From: Bacteroidaceae bacterium
GTDB lineage: Bacteria > Bacteroidota > Bacteroidia > Bacteroidales > Barnesiellaceae_A
Assembly (NCBI GenBank): GCA_017935645.1
Contig: JAGBHF010000053.1
Coordinates: 1-60,935 of the forward strand
Direction of reading: 5' to 3'
DNA: 60,935 nt
This document shows, in pieces, positions 54,698 to 60,935 of this stretch. Position numbers and translations under genes: made by a program. The notes beneath the pieces were generated by a model. The model ran no database searches. It was not told the origin of the DNA and saw only the letters and a program-made list of their open reading frames with translations. Position 1 is the first letter of the stretch; every line of letters begins with the position of its first letter.

Positions 54698-54705
54698 CAA
54701 AGGTA
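54698..54705 (-). promoter_or_regulatory. -7 box of the beta-barrel gene
   Basis: TACCTTTG on the minus strand lies 28 bp upstream of the ATG. A -33 element is not evident, so this half-site is offered at lower confidence. Confidence 0.5.
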
Positions 54706-54832
54706 TGTTGTTGCTTCGTGTGGCGGAAGAGATAAATTTCTTTGTAATTGGTATAAAAGGCGTATTAAAGTTGGGTGATTGGCATTTTTAACCTCTATAT
54801 TGGTCATATTTGCCGAAAACCAAAGGTTGTTA

Positions 54833-54862
54833 TTGTTCAATAATTCCTATTTTGTACATTTG
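54833..54862 (+). promoter_or_regulatory. Promoter of the AraC-family gene
   Basis: TTG at 54833-54835 and TACATTTG at 54855-54862 are separated by 19 nt. Because this box overlaps an upstream in-frame GTG, it settles the translation start at the ATG at 54883. Confidence 0.7.
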
Positions 54863-54882
54863 TGAACAAAAGAAATAGGACG

Positions 54883-55692
54883 ATGGATATAGAGTTGTTG
54901 ACAGATGCCCGGATTGTACAGCATTTAAGGTTTCCATATTGCATAGACAAAGTTACACAGATAGTGATTACAAAAGGCTCATTCTCTTGTATAGCCGATT
55001 GTTGTAGCTATTCACTCCGAGCTCCAGCCTTGGCGATGTTTCTACCCGGACAGATTGTGGAGTCATTGCAAGTGGATGATGAGTTTGCCGGATTTGGTCT
55101 TATGATGAGCGAGAAATTTACCAATTCGATGGATTTACCTGTGGGATTACAAGAGCGATTGTTTATAAAGGCAACACAGTTTTATGCGGTTTCAGATGAA
55201 GTGGTTGAGGCCTTAGTGAGTTGTTATAAGCATGTGTCCTCGGTTATGCAACAGCCCAATCATCCCTATAAGGAGGAGATTATCAAGCACCTGTTTTCGG
55301 CGTATTACTATGGTTTGGGATATTATCTTCATGGTTTCCAAACAACAGCTACAGCCATGTCGCTACAGCAAAAGAGCTGTGACCGTTTTGTGTCGCTTGT
55401 GTCGACACATTTCAAGGAGCATCGTGATATTAGTTTCTATGCCGATAGGTTGTGTGTGTCGAATAAGTATTTGTCATCGCTCTTGAAGCAAGAGACCGGC
55501 ATAACTGCGCTTGAATGGATAGAGAAATATGTAGTAATGTATGCTAAGAATTGCCTATCGTCTACGGCTATGACAGTGCAACAGATAAGCGACGAGTTGA
55601 ACTTTTCGACACAATCGGTATTTGGTAAGTATTTTAAGAGGGTTGAGGGTGTTTCGCCTATGACCTACCGTATGTCGCTACGAAAGAGGTAA
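54883..55692 (+). CDS. AraC family transcriptional regulator
   Basis: This 269-residue protein has a cupin-like N-terminal half (RFPYCIDKVTQIVI, then the SLRAPALAMFLPGQ strand region) and a C-terminal pair of helix-turn-helix motifs: ISFYADRLCVSNKYLSSLLK and VQQISDELNFSTQSVFGKYF, followed by the family-typical GVSPMTYR. The start is the ATG rather than an upstream GTG that falls in the promoter. The target genes are unknown; it is divergent from the beta-barrel/microprotein unit 212 bp away, which is the natural candidate. Confidence 0.93.
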   Translation: MDIELLTDARIVQHLRFPYCIDKVTQIVITKGSFSCIADCCSYSLRAPALAMFLPGQIVESLQVDDEFAGFGLMMSEKFTNSMDLPVGLQERLFIKATQFYAVSDEVVEALVSCYKHVSSVMQQPNHPYKEEIIKHLFSAYYYGLGYYLHGFQTTATAMSLQQKSCDRFVSLVSTHFKEHRDISFYADRLCVSNKYLSSLLKQETGITALEWIEKYVVMYAKNCLSSTAMTVQQISDELNFSTQSVFGKYFKRVEGVSPMTYRMSLRKR

Positions 55693-55737
55693 AATAGACT
55701 GGGCTTTCAGCCCGATTGATTTCAAATGCCCTCATTA

Positions 55738-55765
55738 CCCGGCGCGCTGCTACGCTTGCGCCGGG
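55738..55765. other. GC-rich hairpin in the araC-asnS intergenic region
   Basis: CCCGGCGC and GCGCCGGG form a perfect eight-base-pair stem around GCTGCTACGCTT. The CGCTACGCT-like loop recalls the palindromic element at 1649-1931. A small GGGCT/AGCCC hairpin at 55701-55713 lies just before it and may help end the AraC transcript. Confidence 0.5.
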
Positions 55766-55845
55766 CTGTTGTATGTATCGTCTACAGCGATAAAAGGTGC
55801 AACTTTAATTTTATCGGACACCAATAATAGGTAATATAAACTACA

Positions 55846-55870
55846 AGCGCAGGTCGATGTGGCCTGCGCT
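55846..55870 (-). terminator. Hairpin after asnS
   Basis: AGCGCAGG and CCTGCGCT form an eight-base-pair stem with a nine-base loop, 31 bp beyond the asnS stop on the minus strand. The T-tract is weak (TTGTAGTTT). Confidence 0.6.
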
Positions 55871-55901
55871 CGTGGTATTTGATAAGAATTGTTTCTTGTT
55901 T

Positions 55902-57299
55902 TTAGAATTCGGCTGTCTTGGGTGTGCGGGGGAAGGGGATTACGTCGCGAATGTTGGTCATACCTGTTACGAAGAGCAACAAACGTTCAAATCCAAGACC
56001 GAAACCAGCGTGAGGAACCGAGCCGAAGCGACGAGTGTCGAGATACCACCACATATCTTTGTCGGGAATATTCATCTCCTCGATACGTGCTTGAAGTTTT
56101 TCAAGGTTGTCTTCACGCTCCGAGCCACCGATGATTTCGCCGATGCGGGGGAACAATACGTCCATAGCGCGCACGGTCTTGTTGTCGTCGTTGAGCTTCA
56201 TGTAGAAAGCCTTGATTTCCTTGGGATAGTCGGTGAGGATAACGGGTTTCTTGAAGTGCTTCTCAACCAAGTAACGCTCATGCTCCGACTGGAGGTCGGC
56301 GCCCCAGAATACGGGGAACTCAAACTTCTCGCCCGATGCCTCAAGAATCTTGATACCCTCGGTGTAGGGGAGACGTACAAACTCGTTGTCAACAACGAAA
56401 CGCAAGCGGTCGATGAGTTTCTTGTCGTACATTTCGCTGAGGAAGTTGAGGTCGTCCATGCAGTTCTCGAGTGCATAGTTGATACAATATTTGAGGAAGT
56501 CCTCGGCGAGGTCCATGTTGTCGGTAATGTCGTTAAAAGCTACCTCGGGCTCAATCATCCAGAACTCGGCCAAGTGGCGGGGTGTGTTTGAGTTTTCGGC
56601 ACGGAATGTGGGACCGAAAGTGTAGATAGCACCCAATGCAGTTGCGCCCAACTCACCTTCGAGCTGACCCGATACGGTAAGGCTGGTTTGCTTGCCGAAG
56701 AAGTCTTGTGTATAGTCAACTTTGCCCTCCTCGTTGCGGGGAACATCGTTGATGTCGAGTGTGGTTACTTGGAACATGGCACCAGCACCTTCGCAGTCAC
56801 TTGCTGTGATGAGGGGGGTGTGCATGTAGAAGAAACCGTGGTCGTTGTAGTACTTGTGGATGGCATAAGCCATGTGGTGACGAATGCGCAATACTGCACC
56901 GAATGTGTTGGTGCGAGGACGCAAGTGAGCTATCTCGCGCAAGAACTCGAGGCTGTGACCTTTCTTTTGCAAAGGATATTGCTCGGGGTCGGCTGTGCCA
57001 TAAATCTCGATTTTCTCAGCTTGTATCTCGGCTGTTTGACCTTTGCCCATCGACTCAACAAGTTTACCTATAACGCACAAACTTGCACCTGTGGTAATGG
57101 GTTTGAGGGTTTCCTCGTCAAAGTTGGCAAGGTCAACAACTACTTGAATGTTTTTAATTGTACTACCATCGTTGAGGGCAATAAAGTTTACATGTTTATT
57201 GCCACGACGGGTGCGTACCCAACCCTTTACGCACACTGTTGTGTTGAGTAGCGCGGGGTTGAAAATGTCGGCTATTTTTGTTCTTTTTACTTGTTCCAT
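55902..57299 (-). CDS. asnS: Asparagine-tRNA ligase
   Basis: This 465-residue class II synthetase charges tRNA-Asn. The N-terminal OB-fold anticodon-binding domain begins near [16 protein letters not shown]. Class II motif regions are seen in [15 protein letters not shown] and the C-terminal [15 protein letters not shown], with the AsnRS-type end [13 protein letters not shown]. Length is standard. It follows the pseudouridine synthase gene with a hairpin between. Confidence 0.97.
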   Translation of the reverse strand: MEQVKRTKIADIFNPALLNTTVCVKGWVRTRRGNKHVNFIALNDGSTIKNIQVVVDLANFDEETLKPITTGASLCVIGKLVESMGKGQTAEIQAEKIEIYGTADPEQYPLQKKGHSLEFLREIAHLRPRTNTFGAVLRIRHHMAYAIHKYYNDHGFFYMHTPLITASDCEGAGAMFQVTTLDINDVPRNEEGKVDYTQDFFGKQTSLTVSGQLEGELGATALGAIYTFGPTFRAENSNTPRHLAEFWMIEPEVAFNDITDNMDLAEDFLKYCINYALENCMDDLNFLSEMYDKKLIDRLRFVVDNEFVRLPYTEGIKILEASGEKFEFPVFWGADLQSEHERYLVEKHFKKPVILTDYPKEIKAFYMKLNDDNKTVRAMDVLFPRIGEIIGGSEREDNLEKLQARIEEMNIPDKDMWWYLDTRRFGSVPHAGFGLGFERLLLFVTGMTNIRDVIPFPRTPKTAEF

Positions 57300-57316
57300 T
57301 GTTGTATTATTTGTTT

Positions 57317-57348
57317 CCCACCACTACACATTGTAGAGTGGTGGTGGG
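57317..57348 (-). terminator. Hairpin between the pseudouridine synthase gene and asnS
   Basis: On the minus strand CACCAC and GTGGTG-type arms plus an inner CTACA/TGTAG stem form a strong hairpin about 10 bp beyond the stop at 57358. No T-run follows (AAACAAAT), so it may only attenuate transcription into asnS. Confidence 0.55.
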
Positions 57349-57357
57349 AGTGGTTTT

Positions 57358-58836
57358 TTATTCAAAAGAGCCCATCATGAGCATGTTTACCTCGGCTTGT
57401 GTGAGGTGACGCCAGCGACCACGGGGCAAGTTCTTCTTGGTAAGACCGGCGAAGTATACACGGTCGAGCTTGACAACGTGGTAGCCAAGCGCTTCGAATA
57501 TACGGCGTACGATGCGGTTGCGACCCGAGTGGATTTCAATACCTATCTGGTTGCGGTCGGTCTCAGTAGCATAGCTTACAGCATCGGCGTGAATAGTTCC
57601 GTCGTCAAGTTCGATACCGTCGGCAATACGTTGCATATCCTCTTCGGTTACGTCCTTGTCGGTCCATACGTGATAGATTTTTTTCTTCACGAACTTGGGA
57701 TGTGTAAGTTTCGAAGCCAAGTCACCGTCGTTGGTGAGCAAGAGTACACCGGTTGTATTGCGGTCGAGGCGACCAACGGGGTAGATACGCTCGGTGCAGG
57801 CATTGCGAACGATGTCCATGACTGTGAGGCGACCTTGGGGGTCGTCGGCTGTTGTTACACAATCTTTGGGTTTGTTAAGGAGGATGTATACCTTGTTCTC
57901 AAGACCCACCTCTTGACCACGGAAAGTGATGATGTCAGCGGGTGTGATTTTTGAGCCCAATTCGGTTACTACCTCTCCGTTTACTTGAACTTCACCTGCT
58001 TGGATAAACTCATCGGCTTCGCGACGTGAGCATAATCCTGCATTGGCAAGGAACTTGTTGAGGCGGATAGGTTGTGTAGGATCGATGGGGGGCAACTCAT
58101 ACTCTACGCGTTGGGGGCGGGGAGTGAAACGTTTGTTGTTGGCTCCATTGTTGCGTTGGGGGCGGTTGTTATTGTTGTAGCCTCCACGATTATTATTATA
58201 GCCACCATTGTTATAACCACCGCGGTTGTTATTGTAGCTACCACGGTTGTTGTATTGGCGATGCTCGCTATTATAGCCATTGCGGTTGTTGTTGCGATTG
58301 TATCCGCCTTCGTTGTTGTAGCTATTCTCTTGTCCTTGAGCCGAGGTGTTCTCGGTATTTTCTACCTCACTGTTATTGTATCGATTGTTGTACGGACGAT
58401 TGTTATAGCGGTTGTTGCCATAACCATTGCGATTATTGTTGTTATAGCCGCCACGATTGTTGTTATAACCACCTCTGTTATTATTATAGCCACCGCGGTT
58501 GTTGTTGTAGCCACGATTGTTGTAGCTGTAAGAACCTTCTTGTTGGTTGTCGCCGGTGTTGTTGTCGCCTTCGGTGCGGTTGTTGTAACGGTTGTAGTTG
58601 TTGCGATTGTAATTGTTATTATAACTACCGCGGTTGTTGTTGTAATTGTTGCGGTTGTTATAGCCGCCATTGTTGTACTGACGGCGCTCGCTGTTGTAAG
58701 AAGATTGACGTTCGGTATCGCCACCTTCTGTGGTGCGATTGTACTCTTTCTTCTCATAGTTGGGGGTAAAACCTTCACGAGCTACGCCACGGGTCTCACT
58801 GATGCGTGGACGTTTTGCTTTCTTCTCTTCTTCCAT
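57358..58836 (-). CDS. RsuA/RluB-type pseudouridine synthase with long low-complexity N-terminus
   Basis: This 492-residue enzyme isomerises uridine in rRNA. Residues about 257-305 are an S4 RNA-binding domain (LNKFLANAGLCSRREADEF). The catalytic domain follows with the signature GRLDRNTTGVLLLTNDG, where Asp358 is the nucleophile, and a C-terminal GRNRIVRRIFEALGY. About 240 residues in front are an Asn/Tyr/Gly/Arg-rich tract with many GGYNN and NRGG motifs, like RGG/prion-like RNA-binding tails. That tract is far longer than in usual family members. The substrate site (23S or 16S) cannot be fixed. It may bind RNA or condense with ribosome precursors. Confidence 0.92.
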   Translation of the reverse strand: MEEEKKAKRPRISETRGVAREGFTPNYEKKEYNRTTEGGDTERQSSYNSERRQYNNGGYNNRNNYNNNRGSYNNNYNRNNYNRYNNRTEGDNNTGDNQQEGSYSYNNRGYNNNRGGYNNNRGGYNNNRGGYNNNNRNGYGNNRYNNRPYNNRYNNSEVENTENTSAQGQENSYNNEGGYNRNNNRNGYNSEHRQYNNRGSYNNNRGGYNNGGYNNNRGGYNNNNRPQRNNGANNKRFTPRPQRVEYELPPIDPTQPIRLNKFLANAGLCSRREADEFIQAGEVQVNGEVVTELGSKITPADIITFRGQEVGLENKVYILLNKPKDCVTTADDPQGRLTVMDIVRNACTERIYPVGRLDRNTTGVLLLTNDGDLASKLTHPKFVKKKIYHVWTDKDVTEEDMQRIADGIELDDGTIHADAVSYATETDRNQIGIEIHSGRNRIVRRIFEALGYHVVKLDRVYFAGLTKKNLPRGRWRHLTQAEVNMLMMGSFE

Positions 58837-59042
58837 TTATGAAAATGTTTAATGTGTTATAGCCTCTCGGCTCTTTATTAATCTTTTTGTGTTTATCTGT
58901 TTTTGGTAGTATAATTGCTTATCTATAATTGTCTTATGCTATCTTCTTTTCACCTTTGTATTTCAACTGCAAATATGCAAAGGATTTTTTAGATTTCAAT
59001 GCTAAATGTGTGAAAATTTGAGGTGTTGATAGTATTAAAATG

Positions 59043-59074
59043 CGAAAGATTTGTGAATGTTCACAAATCTTTCG
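59043..59074 (-). terminator. Perfect palindrome downstream of purB
   Basis: A 15-bp perfect stem (CGAAAGATTTGTGAA and its complement) with a two-base loop lies 66 bp beyond the purB stop. The following minus-strand sequence, CATTTTAATAC, is moderately T-rich. The remainder of the gap 58837-59139 is AT-rich with no credible gene. Confidence 0.65.
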
Positions 59075-59139
59075 TCTATTGTGTATTTTTAACAACCTCG
59101 TTGCACTGATGGTGCTAGTGGTGAGGTGTTTAAGGAAAA

Positions 59140-60483
59140 TCAAAATCCTGTATATGATTGGGGTGAAAGGCGGTGCAATTCCTCTTTGACTTCGTCCGAT
59201 ATATTGAGCGAGTCGATAAATTGGCTTATAGCTTGCTCGTCTATCACAGTGTTGGTGCGAGTGAGAGCTTTAAGCGCCTCATAGGGTTGCGGATAGCCTT
59301 CGCGACGGAGCACGGTTTGTATACCCTCGGCTACAACGTTCCACATGTCGGCCAAGTCGCGGTCGATGGCTGTGCGGTTGAGGAGCAACTTGCCGAGACC
59401 TTTGAGCGTACTGCTGAAAGCGATGAGTGAGTGTGCCATGGGGACACCTACATTGCGCAATACGGTCGAGTCGGTGAGGTCGCGTTGCAGACGTGAAATG
59501 GGTAATTTCATTGCCAAGTGGTCGTATATGGCATTGGCAATACCGAGGTTGCCCTCAGAGTTCTCAAAGTCGATGGGGTTGACCTTGTGAGGCATGGCCG
59601 ATGAGCCAACCTCTCCGGCTTTAATCTTCTGCTTGAAATACTCCATTGAGATATATTGCCAGAAGTCGCGGTCGAGGTCGATAATGATAGTGTTGATACG
59701 GCGCATTGCATCGAAGAGAGCTGCCAAGTTGTCGTAGTTTGAGATTTGAGTGGTATATGTTTCACGAGCTATACCCAGACGCTCTTGCAAGAACTCGGCT
59801 GCAAATTGTGGCCAATTGATATTGGGGTAGGCTGTGCGGTGTGCGTTGAAATTACCGGTAGCACCACCAAACTTACCGCTGATGGGTATGTTGCGAAGTT
59901 GTTCGATTTGTTGCTCAATACGGTATGTAAATACGCGTACCTCCTTGCCTAAGCGAGTGGGTGATGCGGGTTGTCCGTGTGTCTTGGCAAGCATGGGTAT
60001 ATCTTTCCACTCATCGGCATATTGGTTGAGCAGTGTCACCATCTCCTCGAGCATGGGGATGTATACATCTACAAGTGCCTCCTTGATAGATAGAGGTACT
60101 GCAGTATTGTTGATATCTTGTGAGGTAAGACCAAAGTGGATAAACTCTTTGTAAGCCTCAAGACCCAAACGGTCGAACTGTTCTTTGATAAAATACTCAA
60201 CAGCCTTAACGTCGTGGTTGGTTACAGATTCGATTTCTTTGATGCGTGCAGCGTCGGCCTCTGTAAAATTAATGTAGATTTGACGAAGTTGGTCGAACAT
60301 ACATGAGTCGATGCCTGCCAATTGGGGGAGGGGAAGCTCGCAAATGGCTATAAAATATTCGATCTCAACGCGTACACGATATCGTATAAGAGCCAATTCA
60401 GAAAAATAAGCCGAGAGAGACTCGGTCTTGCTATGGTAACGACCATCTATGGGCGATACCGCGGTGAGTGGAGTGATTTGCAT
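59140..60483 (-). CDS. purB: Adenylosuccinate lyase
   Basis: This 447-residue enzyme acts twice in purine synthesis, releasing fumarate from SAICAR and from adenylosuccinate. The superfamily signature GSSAMPHKVNPIDFENSEGN is at about 289-308, with KTHGQPASPTRLGKE and SGKFGGATGNFNAH before it and the N-terminal SPIDGRYH. Length matches Bacteroidales enzymes. It has its own consensus promoter and a palindromic terminator. Confidence 0.97.
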   Translation of the reverse strand: MQITPLTAVSPIDGRYHSKTESLSAYFSELALIRYRVRVEIEYFIAICELPLPQLAGIDSCMFDQLRQIYINFTEADAARIKEIESVTNHDVKAVEYFIKEQFDRLGLEAYKEFIHFGLTSQDINNTAVPLSIKEALVDVYIPMLEEMVTLLNQYADEWKDIPMLAKTHGQPASPTRLGKEVRVFTYRIEQQIEQLRNIPISGKFGGATGNFNAHRTAYPNINWPQFAAEFLQERLGIARETYTTQISNYDNLAALFDAMRRINTIIIDLDRDFWQYISMEYFKQKIKAGEVGSSAMPHKVNPIDFENSEGNLGIANAIYDHLAMKLPISRLQRDLTDSTVLRNVGVPMAHSLIAFSSTLKGLGKLLLNRTAIDRDLADMWNVVAEGIQTVLRREGYPQPYEALKALTRTNTVIDEQAISQFIDSLNISDEVKEELHRLSPQSYTGF

Positions 60484-60507
60484 ATTCTTATATTAATTAT
60501 GTGACTA

Positions 60508-60538
60508 CAAAGGTACAAATAAGCATGTGGTTGACAAA
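60508..60538 (-). promoter_or_regulatory. Promoter of purB
   Basis: On the minus strand TTTG at 60538-60535 and TACCTTTG at 60515-60508 are separated by 19 nt, about 25 bp before the ATG. Confidence 0.85.
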
Positions 60539-60617
60539 ATAAGTTGGCTAGTTTTTGTTGTAGAACGCGGTGATGGAGAGTGAAATGAGATTTTTTGAAA
60601 TAATTTCGCAAAAAATT

Positions 60618-60647
60618 TTTGAGTATAAAAAAATAGTATTACCTTTG
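60618..60647 (+). promoter_or_regulatory. Promoter of the tRNA-Val array
   Basis: TTTG at 60618-60621 and TACCTTTG at 60640-60647 are separated by 18 nt. The first tRNA starts 26 bp downstream. Confidence 0.85.
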
Positions 60648-60673
60648 CATCGCTTTTCGAAAGAAATTCACTC

Positions 60674-60748
60674 GGGCGTTTAGCTCAGCTGGTTTAGAGC
60701 ATCTGCCTTACAAGCAGAGGGTCGGCGGTTCGAATCCGTCAACGCCCA
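60674..60748 (+). tRNA. tRNA-Val (anticodon TAC), copy 1
   Basis: The 75-nt cloverleaf has acceptor GGGCGTT paired with AACGCCC, D arm GCTCAGCTGGTTTAGAGC, anticodon loop TTACAA in CTGCC...GGCAG context (TAC) and T arm GGCGGTTCGAATCCGTC. It is followed by CCG, so CCA is not encoded here. Confidence 0.97.
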
Positions 60749-60794
60749 CCGAGAAACGATATCCGTGCGAGGATATTGATAAGAAAAAAATAAT

Positions 60795-60869
60795 GGGCGT
60801 TTAGCTCAGCTGGTTTAGAGCATCTGCCTTACAAGCAGAGGGTCGGCGGTTCGAATCCGTCAACGCCCA
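60795..60869 (+). tRNA. tRNA-Val (anticodon TAC), copy 2
   Basis: This copy is identical to the first across all 75 nt. It is followed by CCA, which may be chance or an encoded end. The 46-bp spacer separates the two. Confidence 0.97.
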
Positions 60870-60919
60870 CCATTATTAACTTTATATATATTCCGGGTGC
60901 TTCGGCACTCTTATTACAA

Positions 60920-60935
60920 GGGCGTTTAGCTCAGC
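60920..60935 (+). tRNA. tRNA-Val, copy 3, cut by the window end
   Basis: The first 16 nt (GGGCGTTTAGCTCAGC) match the other two copies exactly. The rest lies beyond the window. The 50-bp spacing agrees with a tandem array. Confidence 0.85.

Noticed and set aside
54862..54882. GTG start seven codons upstream of the AraC gene ATG
   Set aside because: The GTG overlaps the -7 promoter box, so it would not be in the transcript.
55857..56591. A 244-codon plus-strand frame antisense to asnS
   Set aside because: The asnS motifs on the minus strand are complete, so this is a shadow frame.
58072..58842. A 256-codon plus-strand frame rich in Val and Ile
   Set aside because: It is the antisense of the Asn/Tyr/Gly tract of the pseudouridine synthase; the composition is a direct by-product of that repeat.
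58934..59143. A 69-codon minus-strand frame after purB
   Set aside because: It spans the purB terminator palindrome and has a low-complexity, non-protein-like sequence.

Overview
The window is chromosomal DNA from a Bacteroidales (Bacteroidota) bacterium, probably a gut- or mucosa-associated lineage. The evidence is consistent throughout. Many promoters have the Bacteroidetes form (TTG or TTTG, about 19 nt, then TAnnTTTG). Four large secreted proteins end in type IX secretion (T9SS) sorting domains. Lineage-typical families (DUF4831, DUF6089, DUF6242, PCMD, head-GIN/DUF2807, PepSY-like lipoproteins) are present, as is a class III fructose-bisphosphatase. Most exported proteins have Gln at the predicted mature N-terminus. 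Genus cannot be fixed from this sequence alone. No phage, insertion sequence, CRISPR array or plasmid backbone was seen.

Layout. 1-2030: repeat-rich DNA with a palindromic element (1649-1931), a partial second copy at the window edge, a short tandem array and one T9SS cargo gene. 2031-15290: three very large T9SS cargo genes on the minus strand, including an M6 metalloprotease. 15506-19452: rnhB, a polytopic membrane protein and a membrane-anchored TPR/HTH regulator, tightly packed. 19645-25201: nnr and a DUF4831 protein, a thioredoxin-fold lipoprotein without CxxC, greA with a terminator-like leader, tspO, and tRNA-Leu and tRNA-Gly. 25410-31490: a minus-strand series (PCMD protein, LD-carboxypeptidase, glutaminyl-cyclase-like M28 enzyme, SufE, LOG protein, cobalamin adenosyltransferase), then two DUF2807 proteins. 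31644-33136: an unusual tandem hairpin repeat in front of thyA-folA. 33204-42490: a PepSY-like lipoprotein, a candidate small RNA, then the envelope cluster DUF6089-uppS-bamA-ompH-ompH-murI followed by an S4-only RNA-binding protein and a U32 enzyme. 42572-53851: a DUF6242 lipoprotein and ribD, then plus-strand prmC-recX-comF, pyrE-SRPBCC, a Rieske-like lipoprotein, fbp and priA. 53949-60935: a 59-residue repeat protein with an outer-membrane barrel, an AraC regulator, asnS, a pseudouridine synthase with a long Asn/Tyr/Gly/Arg-rich tail, purB and a tRNA-Val array running off the end.

Most genes are housekeeping: nucleotide and cofactor synthesis, translation, and outer-membrane assembly. The less ordinary material is (i) the T9SS cargo cluster and its flanking palindromic repeats, (ii) the covarying tandem hairpins before thyA, (iii) a promoter-plus-terminator unit at 33769-33870 that looks like a small RNA gene, (iv) the 11-residue-repeat microprotein at 53949-54128, and (v) RNA-binding proteins with extreme low-complexity tails. 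All functional statements come from reading motifs by eye; no database search was possible.
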